A stretch of DNA of 64,000 nt from Nonomuraea indica. Its GTDB lineage: Bacteria > Actinomycetota > Actinomycetes > Streptosporangiales > Streptosporangiaceae. Position 1 is the stretch's first letter. The number at the start of each line of letters is the position of its first letter. The stretch is from NCBI RefSeq assembly GCF_002850745.1, contig NZ_KZ559478.1, positions 1 to 64,000 of the forward strand, written 5' to 3'. This document shows positions 16,174 to 24,729 of this stretch, in pieces. A program made the translations under genes and the position numbers. Under the pieces are notes generated by a model. The model was given only the letters and a program-made list of their open reading frames with translations, was not told the DNA's origin and made no database searches.

Positions 16174-17291
16174 GGCAAGGTGTCGATCTTCGGGTCATAC
16201 TCCCAGTGCCACGGCTCGAAAGGACTGCTGTACGCCCAATCCGGATGAAACCACCCGTACTTCTTGGAGTTCCTCTCCATCCAGACGAACTCCGGCGACC
16301 GGAACCTCTCCACCCCGCCACACAGGTCCACCGCCAGCCCGAGCCCGTGGTTACTGCGTCCCGGCACCGCGGCGAAGCCCGGCCGCCGATAGTAGACCGA
16401 CTGCTGCTCGGCCAGGTTGCGATAGGCGTCCGTCACGCAGATCGGCCTGCCGAACTGCCGCCGGTACGCCTCGCTCAGGCTGACGAACGCGATGGCGGCG
16501 TCGGCGCGCAGGCTGTGACCCTTCTGCTGCAAAGGACAGAGCATGGCGCTGGGGATGAGGCCGTTCGGGTAGTTGCCGGCCGTGGCGGCGCGCAGCGGGT
16601 TGCAGCTGAACGCCGCCCTCCCCACCTTGTCCACCTTGATCCCCATTTTGACGAGAGCCTGGGTCAACGACTTGACGACCTTGTCGGAGCGCTTGCGCAG
16701 CATGTCGACCTCGGCCGACAGCTGGGCCTCGGCCAGCAGGTTGCCGGCCCGGATCTCCTGCGCCTCGGCCGCCACCCGCTGCGATTCCCTGGCGAGCACG
16801 GCGACCTGCTCGACCGACGCCTGCCGCTCGCTGACCATCTGGCTCACGTTGGCCATGGCGCGCAAGGTGTCGGCATTCGAGTCGCCCGACAGGAACGGCA
16901 TCACACCGTTGGTCACCACAGGCTGCTGGTACATCAGCTCGACCAGCCGCGCCACCGGCTGCCGGCTCTCCGCCAGCTTCTGCTCGGCCTGCTGCAACGT
17001 CTGCAGCTTGGCCTTCAACTCCTTCTCCGCGGCGGCGATGTCCGCGCGGCGCTTCTCCAGAGCCTTGGTCGCTTCTTCGAGTTCCTGCGCAGACTTCTCG
17101 GCCTGTTTGCGCAACTCGGTGAGCTTGGCGGGGTCCTTGTCGGCGACCTCCGCGACCCTCGCGGTCCGGACGCTCTGCCGTACGCCGGCTTCCGCCCGTC
17201 CAGGCACCACAACCAGCGAAGTCACCGCCATGACGACCGCGATCAGGCCAGCTGATCGGGGGGGTGGCACGTCCGACTCCTCCGTTTGCAC
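16170..17291 (-). CDS. Secreted M15B D-Ala-D-Ala carboxypeptidase with coiled coil
   Basis: The 373-residue protein has a signal peptide (membrane segment about 14-32, AEA cleavage region near 36), a long coiled coil (about 55-110 and 150-225), and a VanY-like M15B zinc peptidase domain at the C-terminus. Metal ligands are seen in GRSNHGLGLAVDLCGG and EPWHWEY. It likely trims peptidoglycan stem peptides; the coiled coil resembles the regulatory arm of FtsX-activated hydrolases such as RipC/PcsB, so activation by a partner is plausible. It converges on the SAF gene with overlapping stops. Confidence 0.9.
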   Translation of the reverse strand: MQTEESDVPPPRSAGLIAVVMAVTSLVVVPGRAEAGVRQSVRTARVAEVADKDPAKLTELRKQAEKSAQELEEATKALEKRRADIAAAEKELKAKLQTLQQAEQKLAESRQPVARLVELMYQQPVVTNGVMPFLSGDSNADTLRAMANVSQMVSERQASVEQVAVLARESQRVAAEAQEIRAGNLLAEAQLSAEVDMLRKRSDKVVKSLTQALVKMGIKVDKVGRAAFSCNPLRAATAGNYPNGLIPSAMLCPLQQKGHSLRADAAIAFVSLSEAYRRQFGRPICVTDAYRNLAEQQSVYYRRPGFAAVPGRSNHGLGLAVDLCGGVERFRSPEFVWMERNSKKYGWFHPDWAYSSPFEPWHWEYDPKIDTLP

Positions 17292-17521
17292 ACTCGTTAC
17301 CTGGGTCAGGCACGCACGTTACTACAGCCCCCGGAGTGCCCGGACCCAACTCCAGAGACCCGCTATGAGACGAACGCACCCTTTGTACGATCAGTCCTGG
17401 CGTTCCGGACACCGACCCCCGGAACGCGCTGCTCAACACCCACACCCCTGGGTACGCCCCCACCCCCGCCCCGGTTCGACCCGCGGCGACGGTGGGGAAC
17501 CTCACGCCCTCGCGGGCACGA

Positions 17522-18205
17522 TCACCACGAGGCCTCACCCGGCTCCAGGCCCGCCTCCGGCAAGACAGACGGCAACGGCTCCAAGGGCGGCTGACTAGGC
17601 ACCTGGTCGGGCGATCGCCGGGACTGCGCAGGGGACCGCCGCACCCGCGGCCGATGAGGAGACGGCCGGCCCACCTGACCGGCCCGCCTCGCCGACCCGG
17701 CAGGCACACGATCGTCCGCCTCCCGCTCGTACTCCCCGCACATCTCCCACATCCACGTATCCACCCACTCCTTCGGGCACCTCTCCCAAGGCAGCTCCGC
17801 GGGCACCGCACTCCGCCGCCGCGCGGACGCGACAGACACCTCAGCCCGTCCACCCAGGGACGGCGCCCCCTCACCGGACACCGGCACGCCCACCTCCGCA
17901 GCCGCGCCCTCCCCGCGAGAACCCCCCTCGGCCCCGGGCGCCGCGGACATGAACCCCGCGTACACCACAACAGGCCGACCAGGCGCCGGCACCCGCACCG
18001 GCCGCCACCCAACAGGCCGCGCACCCCGAACCGGCCCCTCCCACCCCACGCCAGCCCGCTCCAACGCCGCCCGCTCCAACCCGGCCCGCTCGTACCCGCT
18101 GAGCTCCCCCGCCAGCAAACCCCCAGCGAAGATCACCGGCGCCAGCAACGCCGCACACAACACCACTGGCCGCCGATGCACGTCCCGCCGCCGCCTCCTG
18201 ATCAC
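17522..18205 (-). CDS. Hypothetical membrane-anchored protein
   Basis: The 227-residue protein has a basic N-terminus (MIRRRRRDVHRR) and one membrane helix (about 13-32), followed by a low-complexity region rich in Gly, Ala, Arg and Pro. A short conserved-looking patch, PWERCPKEWVDTWMWEMCGEYEREADDRVP, contains two Cys and several Trp. The frame has very strong codon bias. I do not recognise it; it is probably a lineage-specific envelope protein. Confidence 0.65.
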   Translation of the reverse strand: MIRRRRRDVHRRPVVLCAALLAPVIFAGGLLAGELSGYERAGLERAALERAGVGWEGPVRGARPVGWRPVRVPAPGRPVVVYAGFMSAAPGAEGGSRGEGAAAEVGVPVSGEGAPSLGGRAEVSVASARRRSAVPAELPWERCPKEWVDTWMWEMCGEYEREADDRVPAGSARRAGQVGRPSPHRPRVRRSPAQSRRSPDQVPSQPPLEPLPSVLPEAGLEPGEASW

Positions 18206-18355
18206 GCACCGACGTTAGCCACCCCGCCCACCCCACCTCCCCCACCCCAGGCATCCCTTTACCGCGGCTCACAGCACCCATGACCCACCCACCCAAACTC
18301 ACCCCGCCTCCACGTCCCACACAGTGCCGGACTTTCGCTAGGCTTACGGGAGTCC

Positions 18356-18428
18356 GCCTCCGTAGCTCAGGGGATAGAGCACCGCTCTCCTAAAGCGGGT
18401 GCCGCAGGTTCGAATCCTGCCGGGGGCA
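18356..18428 (+). tRNA. tRNA-Arg (anticodon CCT)
   Basis: The cloverleaf of 73 nt is complete: acceptor GCCTCCG / CGGGGGC, D-arm GCTC/GAGC, anticodon arm CCGCT-CTCCTAA-AGCGG, T-arm GCAGG-TTCGAAT-CCTGC, discriminator A. The anticodon CCT reads AGG arginine codons. The 3' part is repeated at 53732-53778, which marks it as the integration site of the large AICE; the gene stays intact after integration. Confidence 0.96.
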
Positions 18429-18429
18429 C
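18383..18429 (+). repeat. attL of the large AICE (47-bp direct repeat)
   Basis: Forty-seven bases from the anticodon stem to one base past the tRNA-Arg 3' end are identical to 53732-53778. The sequences differ immediately outside on the left. This is the expected core of a tyrosine-integrase site in a tRNA gene. Confidence 0.93.
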
Positions 18430-18455
18430 TCATCTCCACCAGGCATTCCAGCCTC

Positions 18456-18584
18456 TGACCTGCGGTTTCTTAGCCGCAGGTCTTTTGCTTTACAGACCCT
18501 CGATAGGTCGCCGAGGGCACCCGTATGCAGCCGTAGGACCATGATCAGGGGACATATGGGGGATGATCTTGGGGGCTTATCCCG
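18456..18584 (+). repeat. Left-end arm, diverged copy of 53805-53932
   Basis: After the terminator, the segment around ccgtaggaccatgatcag aligns with ccgtaaggccatgatcag beyond attR at about three quarters identity. The similarity is much lower than in the att core, so it is old. Confidence 0.7.
18457..18486 (+). terminator. tRNA-Arg terminator (element-borne copy)
   Basis: A 9-bp stem gacctgcgg / ccgcaggtc is followed by ttttg, 28 bp after the tRNA. The same hairpin recurs after attR at 53806-53836. Confidence 0.85.
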
Positions 18585-18645
18585 AGGTCACACACCGTTC
18601 CTGGATGACTGTCGCGGCCAGAGGGCTCGCCCATAGGGTGGCCCC

Positions 18646-19293
18646 GTGCAGCGCCTTGCCCTCTTCGACCTCGACCGGACGCTCATCGACCTGGACGCCG
18701 CGTTCGTCATGTGGGCAGAGGAGTTCGCCGAGCAACGGCGGCTGGGGCCCGAGGGCGTCGCCTGGCTCGTCTCTCTGGATCGGGCCGGGCATCCGCATCG
18801 AGAGGTCTTCTTCGGCAAGGTACGCGAGCACTTCAGGCTGACGGAAGCAGTCGAAGAGTTGTGGGCCGCCTACCGCCACCGCATGCCGTACCTCGTGCAG
18901 TGCTACCCCAGAGTGCGGGAAGCGCTGACCGCGCTGCGCGACACAGGCTGGCGGATCGGAATCGTCACCAACGGCACGGCCGACAACCAACTCGGCAAGC
19001 TCCGACGAACCGGCCTCGCCGACGCGGTCGACGGATACGCCGTGTCCGGAGCCGAAGGTATCCGCAAGCCGGAAGTCGGCATCTTCGAGATAGCCGCCGA
19101 GCGGTGCGGAACCAGCCTTGCCCAGGGGGGCTGGATGGTGGGCGACAACCCCATCGCAGACATCGGAGGCGCCCGAGCAGCCGGCCTGCGCGCGATCTGG
19201 ATCAACCGAGGAACGCGGCCCGTCAACAAGCACCAGGCAGACCATGTCGTCACAGACGTCATCGAAGGAATCGCCATCTTGGATAGGCAGTGA
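18646..19293 (+). CDS. HAD-family phosphatase
   Basis: The 215-residue protein has a complete set of HAD motifs: the nucleophile FDLDRTLID at residues 6-14, VTNGT (motif II), the lysine in IRKPEVG, and GDNPIADIGGARAAG (motif IV). It belongs to subfamily I with a helical cap and probably dephosphorylates a small metabolite, perhaps a sugar phosphate or nucleotide. It is the first gene inside attL. HAD genes also occur as wrecks in the left graveyard, so they are recurrent AICE cargo here. GTG start just before the conserved block. Confidence 0.88.
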   Translation: MQRLALFDLDRTLIDLDAAFVMWAEEFAEQRRLGPEGVAWLVSLDRAGHPHREVFFGKVREHFRLTEAVEELWAAYRHRMPYLVQCYPRVREALTALRDTGWRIGIVTNGTADNQLGKLRRTGLADAVDGYAVSGAEGIRKPEVGIFEIAAERCGTSLAQGGWMVGDNPIADIGGARAAGLRAIWINRGTRPVNKHQADHVVTDVIEGIAILDRQ

Positions 19294-19708
19294 GGCTTTC
19301 AGGCAGGCCCGCAGAGAACGGTGCCCTGGTGGGGCCTACAGGAGCGTGCACCGAAGCGATCCACCCGCCATGTCAAGCTCCGGGGGCGCCGGTGGCTTGT
19401 GCTCACCTCGATCCGGGAACAACTCCGCACAGGTAAGTGGACCCCTCCAGCAGCCTCGGCGTCATCGTGATCCCGGTGAGGCGACCACAACGCCATTCAA
19501 CCCTCAGCCCAACCGCTCATCCCGCCACACCTTGATCACGAAAGATCGAGGTTTAGGGTCCCTCCGGAAGCTTCCGCCGATGTGCGCCAGGGGGAGACGA
19601 ACCATAAATCATCGGCCAGATCGTCCCGCCCTTGCCAAGCATTCCGGATGCACGGAGACAGCTCAGGGCGCATCGTGGATGTCGACGACAACGATCGGAG
19701 GCAACACG
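19294..19708. other. Gene-free gap, 415 bp
   Basis: No convincing frame on either strand. A short inverted repeat (gatcacgaaagatcgag) lies near 19540. The last 20 bp contain the ribosome site for the next gene. Confidence 0.5.
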
Positions 19709-20203
19709 ATGGCCACGGCAAGCGCTTGGTTCGCTCTGGGAGGAGCCCTAGGTGGTGTCCTCATCAGCGGCGCAATCGCTCTGATCACAGCCGTCCTCAA
19801 TCATCGCTGGCAATCCGAGGCTGCCCAACGGAACTTTGACTGGGAACATTCAAGGCAGATCCGTCAGGAGCGCCGCGAAACATATGCGCAGTACTGGACA
19901 GCCTGGAATGCGCTGATGCGCATCCTGGAACGTGGTCGCGACAACATCGAATCTGCCGATTTAGCTGCCGCCGAAGCTCTCTGGCGCGAGGCCCTAGACG
20001 CCATGTTCCTCATCTGTGGTTCGAAAGTCCTGGAAGCGGGCATCGAGCACATCCATCTCACTGAGGCTCGTATCGCCGCACGGAGCACAAGAGCCGTTGA
20101 CGGTGCCGGCAAGTCGCGCGCTCTCAACCGGGCCATGCGAGAAGACATCCTGCATGGGCACAGGGATCGATATCCGGCCGAACTGGAATCTCGCCGCCCT
20201 TGA
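19709..20203 (+). CDS. Membrane-anchored coiled-coil protein, 164 aa
   Basis: The protein starts with a single membrane helix (about 5-30, WFALGGALGGVLISGAIALITAVL), followed by NHRWQSEAAQRNFDWEHSRQIRQERRETYAQYWTAWN, a helical cytoplasmic region. This layout is common in short actinobacterial proteins of unknown role found on mobile elements. ATG 19709 is preceded by cggaggc. The longer open frame upstream reads through non-coding sequence. Function unknown. Confidence 0.72.
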   Translation: MATASAWFALGGALGGVLISGAIALITAVLNHRWQSEAAQRNFDWEHSRQIRQERRETYAQYWTAWNALMRILERGRDNIESADLAAAEALWREALDAMFLICGSKVLEAGIEHIHLTEARIAARSTRAVDGAGKSRALNRAMREDILHGHRDRYPAELESRRP

Positions 20204-20345
20204 GGCCATTGCCGCCACAGGCACGTTACAGGGGCAAGCCGCATCATGGCGGCATTCACCTGAGCAGCATCGATCTCTATCGCGGCTCGCTATAGCCCAA
20301 ACGGTCGCCTGTACGAGCAGCCCCGGCCGGGATAGGGTCCGGGTC

Positions 20346-20834
20346 GTGCGCTTTGGTGCCAATTCGAGGCTAGCTGCCGCGGTACTCGTCTGTTTCGCGG
20401 CCCTGACGGGCTGCTCGGGAGAGCCGGAGCGGCCGACGCTAGAGGAAGCGACGCGGCAGCTAGTGACCGACGGGGACGCACTGTTGTCGATGGTGAAAAC
20501 GGACCTAACCGGGCTGACGCAGGAGCGAGCTGATCAGGACCGGACAACTTCGTGCACACCTGGCGAAGTACAGCGGTATTTCGTGTTCAAGGGTAACCTC
20601 GCAGATCCGGCCAGGCATGATCCGATCAGCCGCATCGGACTGCTGAAAGGCAAGCTCGAAACCATGGGGTATCGGGAGGCCGTGGACGAACTCGACCTCA
20701 TGGAGGACGAGTTGGGCGTTACGGTGTCTCTCCATGAGGAGGCCAAATTGACCTTCGTGCTCCTCGGGCGCCTGTCACAGACTCCCAACCTCGTGATCAT
20801 GGGCAAAACGGAGTGCTACCCACGCACCGGCTGA
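20346..20834 (+). CDS. Putative lipoprotein, 162 aa
   Basis: A basic start and hydrophobic stretch lead to a lipobox LTGC at about residues 17-20 (LAAAVLVCFAALTGCSGE), so the mature protein should be lipid-anchored outside the membrane. The remainder is an acidic alpha/beta domain with one more Cys pair (TSCTPG, KTECYP) that could form a disulfide. GTG start at 20346 is the one that yields a proper signal peptide. No family recognised. It is convergent with the 97-aa gene. Confidence 0.75.
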   Translation: MRFGANSRLAAAVLVCFAALTGCSGEPERPTLEEATRQLVTDGDALLSMVKTDLTGLTQERADQDRTTSCTPGEVQRYFVFKGNLADPARHDPISRIGLLKGKLETMGYREAVDELDLMEDELGVTVSLHEEAKLTFVLLGRLSQTPNLVIMGKTECYPRTG

Positions 20835-20840
20835 ACTCGC

Positions 20841-21134
20841 TCATGTGGGATCGGGGACCTGCGCGGCTTCCTCGCGGAGCTGTCTGGCGCGGCGGCGGAG
20901 ATTCTCGGCGGTGCTCAGGCAGGAGTTCTCCAGTTCGCTCATCTCGCGTCTGAGCCGGACAGCATTCGCGAGGTACCGCTCTGAGGCGGGGCCCTTCCAC
21001 AGGGGCTCGCTGTCGCTTGGCTTCGACGGGATGCCGTTGAACGTGTCGGCCAAGGTTCTGGCGTACCTGATGAAGGTAGATGCCAGCGCCTCCTTCTCGG
21101 CTGCTTCACGGAGCAGTTGGTGTCTGACGGGCAT
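20841..21134 (-). CDS. Small helical protein paired with the ESX-like gene
   Basis: The 97-residue protein is almost all helical (LREAAEKEALASTFIRYARTLADTFNG, later RYLANAVRLRREMSELENSCLSTAENLRRRARQLREEAAQ). Size and helicity are those of WXG100-like partners, and a W-K-G (LWKGPAS) sits in the middle, close to the WxG turn. Its ATG is 2 bp from the stop of the upstream 587-aa gene, so the two are co-translated. A role as small partner of a type VII secretion substrate is an inference. Confidence 0.65.
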   Translation of the reverse strand: MPVRHQLLREAAEKEALASTFIRYARTLADTFNGIPSKPSDSEPLWKGPASERYLANAVRLRREMSELENSCLSTAENLRRRARQLREEAAQVPDPT

Positions 21135-21136
21135 GC

Positions 21137-22900
21137 TCAACCACCCCGTACCTTCAGCGCCTGGACCAGGGCGCTCATAAGTCGGCCCTTGACCGCGTCT
21201 CGCAACAGGGCTCTGTCCGCTGCGGCGAGCGGCGCCTGCCCGTGAGCCTTCAGCGACTCGACCAAAAAGCCCACCTGCTGTTCCACCAGTTTGTTGGCGA
21301 CCGCTTCGGCGTTGTCCGGTGTCCTCTGGTCGAGGTAATCCGTGATCATGTCCTTCATGACGCCCTTGGCGTCGTCGAGCCCTTTGTCCTTGCCGGTGGA
21401 CACGAGCGCACTGTCGATGGGCAGGAACTTGTTGTTGAAGAAGTCGACAGGCATGAGGATGTACCCGGCTAGTCGTTCGGCGTACTCGTCGTCGCTCCAC
21501 TCGGCGTATGTCGAGCCAGCCAGCAGCAGGTTTCCCAACGCACCCGTCCGCGCGGCGAGGTTGGCGTGTGCCTCTCGCCCGTAAAGATCTGGATCGAAGG
21601 GATGGAACCGGCCCGTGTCCAGCTCTTTGGTGTAGTCCTGGCCCGCCTTCATCAAGGCATCGGCCGCGACAGGGTCCTGCATCAGCGCACCCAGGAACCG
21701 GGCGCTCACGGCGGGGTCGAGCTTGTCCCAGGGCGCTCTTGGCTCCAGATAGGGCACCTCCGGCGAGTTTCGCTCGGCCTGGCCTCGGGCGAGCTTGTCG
21801 AGGATGGGCGCGATGTCCTTGGCGAGCATCCGGCTGATGGGCGAGTTTGTGAACGTTCCGATGCCGCCGCCGACCCAGAGACTGTGCTCGGATCCGATGC
21901 TGCTGATGACGGTGATCCAGGCCCGCTCCCGTATGTCATCCACGCCGGCGCCCGGCTTCAACGCCCCGTGCAGCGCCTTCGCCAACGCCTCCTCGTAGCC
22001 GGGGACACCGGTTGTAGTGACGGTGTAGGCGTTCAGCAGAACGCCGGCCTCCTTCTGATGCTCGGCCAGCAACCGCTGGAACGCCTCCGGATTCGCCTCG
22101 TACGCCTTGGCCAGGTTGTACAGACTCCAGTTGGGGTCCGTGGGATAGGCGTCAGAGTTCGGTGGGCGGTTGAGCAGGTTGGTCGCCACCCGGTTGAGGA
22201 AAGTGCCGGACTGCGGGGCCAGGGCAACCAGGGTCGTCAGGATGTCCGACGGGGCTGTCTCCACCATCTTCTGCCACTCGTTCCCGAGCCGTCCGGAACT
22301 CTCCGCGCTGGCGAACACTCTGGCTAACAGGCCCGGCGAAGAGTCTCCGGCCCGCTTCAGCGCGTCCGGGGTCAGACCTCTGCGCACACCAGCGGCCTCG
22401 ATGTTCATCCAGTCGCGGAGCAACTTCTGGAACGTCGTAGGGCCGAGGGCGGCCAGCAGCGCCGCCGCGTAAGTCGGGTCGTTGGCCCTCCCCTTGAGCG
22501 CCCCCAGCGCCTTCTCCACCCCGTTCCAACTCGGGCCGGACAAGTGCAGGTCGTGGAGCTTGAGGGCCGCGGCGATGGCATCCGCGTCCTTCCTGGCCGC
22601 ACGCGCCGCCTCTGCCCCGTTACTGAACGGGAAGGTGGCGGCCAACATGCCCTTCTGCTGCGTCGGCACCAACCGCTTGATGGTGTCGACGCGCCATTTC
22701 AGGTCCTGCTGCGACTCGTGGAAGAACGCCCAGGTGCGGTGCATCGCTGTGATGCCCCCATGGCCAACCCAGTCCTCACCGGCCTCGGCAATCGCTGCTT
22801 CGAGCCCTGGCCGCGCTCTGCCCAGGACCTCCTTCCCAGCCTCCATCTGGCGGATCAGCTTGTCTACGCCGAGGGGATCGATCCCGACGAACTCCCCCAT
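21137..22900 (-). CDS. Large WXG100/ESX-like protein, 587 aa
   Basis: The N-terminus (GIDPLGVDKLIRQMEAGKEVLGRA, then DWVGHGG) resembles the WXG100-like helical hairpin at the head of long actinobacterial proteins, including the DUF6571 group. The middle and C-terminal parts are helical with no toxin motif I can name. Such proteins are often substrates of, or associated with, type VII secretion. No ESX machinery is encoded here, so it would use a chromosomal system. ATG 22900 follows ggagggggc. Length and architecture are clear, function is not. Confidence 0.65.
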   Translation of the reverse strand: MGEFVGIDPLGVDKLIRQMEAGKEVLGRARPGLEAAIAEAGEDWVGHGGITAMHRTWAFFHESQQDLKWRVDTIKRLVPTQQKGMLAATFPFSNGAEAARAARKDADAIAAALKLHDLHLSGPSWNGVEKALGALKGRANDPTYAAALLAALGPTTFQKLLRDWMNIEAAGVRRGLTPDALKRAGDSSPGLLARVFASAESSGRLGNEWQKMVETAPSDILTTLVALAPQSGTFLNRVATNLLNRPPNSDAYPTDPNWSLYNLAKAYEANPEAFQRLLAEHQKEAGVLLNAYTVTTTGVPGYEEALAKALHGALKPGAGVDDIRERAWITVISSIGSEHSLWVGGGIGTFTNSPISRMLAKDIAPILDKLARGQAERNSPEVPYLEPRAPWDKLDPAVSARFLGALMQDPVAADALMKAGQDYTKELDTGRFHPFDPDLYGREAHANLAARTGALGNLLLAGSTYAEWSDDEYAERLAGYILMPVDFFNNKFLPIDSALVSTGKDKGLDDAKGVMKDMITDYLDQRTPDNAEAVANKLVEQQVGFLVESLKAHGQAPLAAADRALLRDAVKGRLMSALVQALKVRGG

Positions 22901-23139
22901 TGCCCCCTCCCGGAGGGTTGGCTATAGGGCGGGAGTCAAGCACAACAGACGTCTCGGGTAAACACGTAATACATTGTCATAAAGAAGCGGAATCGCTTGT
23001 GTACGACGGTTAGTCGCAATAAGTCTCGATGAAAGCCAACATGACCGCAGTGTCCGTTCTTGTCGAGGCCGGGCCGACCGAAAGCTGTCCTTCGTGGATC
23101 GGGCGCCACGCGCTGTGCGAACTGGGCGAACTGCAAAGA

Positions 23140-23168
23140 TCCGGGCCCGGCCATAGCCAGGGCCCGGA
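23140..23168 (-). terminator. Hairpin downstream of the AICE int operon
   Basis: A 9-bp stem (tccgggccc / gggcccgga) with an 11-base loop lies just after the integrase stop in the sense of transcription. The rest of the gap 22901-23139 shows no gene. Confidence 0.65.
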
Positions 23169-23176
23169 GCGGCCAT

Positions 23177-24541
23177 CTATACGTCGAGGGCGCTGTTGAT
23201 CTTCCCGTTGATCTGCTCTTGCTGGCCGTCCATGCACTTGGCGTAGACCCGGAGCAGGACGTCAACGCCATGCCCAGCGCGCTTGGCGACCTCAGGGGCC
23301 GGCACGCCGGCGTTGAGCCAGAGCGACACCGCCGCATGGCGGAGGTCGTACGGCCGAGCAGCAAGCGACGAGGTTACCTGGGCAGGCGTCAGAGCGAGCT
23401 TCCGCGCTTCCTGCCAGACTCGGGAGTACGCGGAACTGGAGTAGACGCCTCCCGTGCCCGTACAGAAGATCCTGCCGTCCTTGGCCGTGCCGTACTCGGC
23501 GATGTGCTCACGGAGCATCGCGACCAGGACCGGCGGGATCGGGATCTCTCGCGTTTCCCTGTCCGCCCGGTGCTTCAGGCTTCGGGACTCGTGGGTCTCG
23601 CCGGAGTTCGTCCATCGCTTCGTACTCTGGGGACGCGCTCGCTCCAGGACGATCAGGCCCCATCCCGATGCGGGCAGGGTGCAGTTGTTCGCTCGGAGAT
23701 CCGCCGCCTCCTCCGGCCGAAGCGCGGCGTAGTAGATGCAGCCGAACAGCGCCTTGAGCCGAGCCCCCCGCTTGCGACCCACCATGGACAGGGCGACGAG
23801 GAGCCGCCTTGCCTGCGCTGGGTTGACCACGGTTCGCGGATCCACGACCGTGACGGCCTTGGGTGCAGTCCATTTGATCTCGTTGAGCGGGTTGGTGCCG
23901 AACACCTTCTCCTCAACCGCGTGCTCCAGCAGGTGATGGAGAATGGCCCGCTTGCGCCGTACCGTGTTCGCCCCCGCCGGGCCGCCGGCGAAGGTGGCCG
24001 AGATGGCGTCGAGTGCCCTGCGGAGAACCGCGGCATCGCCCAGAGCGGTCAGAGGAAGCGAAGCCTTCTCCAGCCACCTCAGGGTCACAGCTTGAGCCGC
24101 GGTTAGGTCTGCCCGTCGATCCTCGGGAAGGAGCACATGAACCTTGAGGACTTCCCGCAGTTCCTCAGGCTTGGGACGCCCCGGTGCGTCGGCCGTCAGA
24201 GCGGGAACCAACGACAGGAGCGCGTACGCGTCCGTCTCGCGGGTCCGGGGCGCCGAAGTGCGCCAGCGGCGAAGGATGTAGGTCTGGGCGAACTCCAGGA
24301 ATGTCGGGCCGGAGGATCGGGCGGCGAGCATCGACACCGGCAGGCCGGTCACGATGTCGAACTCCTCCCCTGCCTTGGCCGCCTGGCGTAGGTCGGACAG
24401 GAAGGCGTTGGCCAGGCCCTTGGTACGGAAGCTCTTGGACTTCGCCTTGCCCGCGACCTTCCAGCGGGCGATAAAGGCGGGGGTATCCCGGTCCGAACGA
24501 TGCTGGACTCCGCCGAGCTTCACGTCGTAGGTGGTGTTCAC
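23177..24541 (-). CDS. int: Tyrosine recombinase (AICE integrase)
   Basis: The 454-residue protein has an arm-binding N-terminus (about 1-60), a core-binding region (about 78-215) and a catalytic domain with R275 (YYAALRPEEAADL), R401 in YDLRH (the usual His is Tyr), H424 (RAGH) and nucleophile Y433 (RVYAK). It is the presumed enzyme for the tRNA-Arg site. It overlaps xis by 4 bp and is last in the rep-xis-int order. It is longer than, and only distantly similar to, the integrase at 4933-6081. Confidence 0.93.
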   Translation of the reverse strand: MNTTYDVKLGGVQHRSDRDTPAFIARWKVAGKAKSKSFRTKGLANAFLSDLRQAAKAGEEFDIVTGLPVSMLAARSSGPTFLEFAQTYILRRWRTSAPRTRETDAYALLSLVPALTADAPGRPKPEELREVLKVHVLLPEDRRADLTAAQAVTLRWLEKASLPLTALGDAAVLRRALDAISATFAGGPAGANTVRRKRAILHHLLEHAVEEKVFGTNPLNEIKWTAPKAVTVVDPRTVVNPAQARRLLVALSMVGRKRGARLKALFGCIYYAALRPEEAADLRANNCTLPASGWGLIVLERARPQSTKRWTNSGETHESRSLKHRADRETREIPIPPVLVAMLREHIAEYGTAKDGRIFCTGTGGVYSSSAYSRVWQEARKLALTPAQVTSSLAARPYDLRHAAVSLWLNAGVPAPEVAKRAGHGVDVLLRVYAKCMDGQQEQINGKINSALDV

Positions 24542-24729
24542 GCGGCCTCCCGGCGAGAGTCGAGCCAGGCCAGGAGATCGCTCCGCCAGACGCGCAACTC
24601 GTCATTGGGGAGCCGGATGCACGCAGGTGCACGTCCGAGTTCGCGCCAGCGGTAGAAGGTGCGGCGGGAGATTCCGCCCAGTTCCTCGAGTACCTCGGGA
24701 ACGGTCAGCAGCTTGTCCTGCCTACTCAT
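24538..24729 (-). CDS. xis: Excisionase (HTH_17 type)
   Basis: This 63-residue winged-helix protein reads LLTVPEVLEELGGISRRTFYRWRELGRAPACIRLPNDELRVWRSDLLAWLD, the classical layout of AICE excisionases. Its ATG lies inside the last codons of rep (overlap 24722-24729), and its end overlaps int, so rep-xis-int are translationally coupled. I reject the longer start 29 codons upstream, which would lie in the rep gene. Confidence 0.9.
   Translation of the reverse strand: MSRQDKLLTVPEVLEELGGISRRTFYRWRELGRAPACIRLPNDELRVWRSDLLAWLDSRREAA

Noticed and set aside
16351..18024. Minus-strand frame of 557 codons
   Set aside because: Out-of-frame shadow of the M15 peptidase and its neighbour; Arg/Gly-rich with no conserved features.
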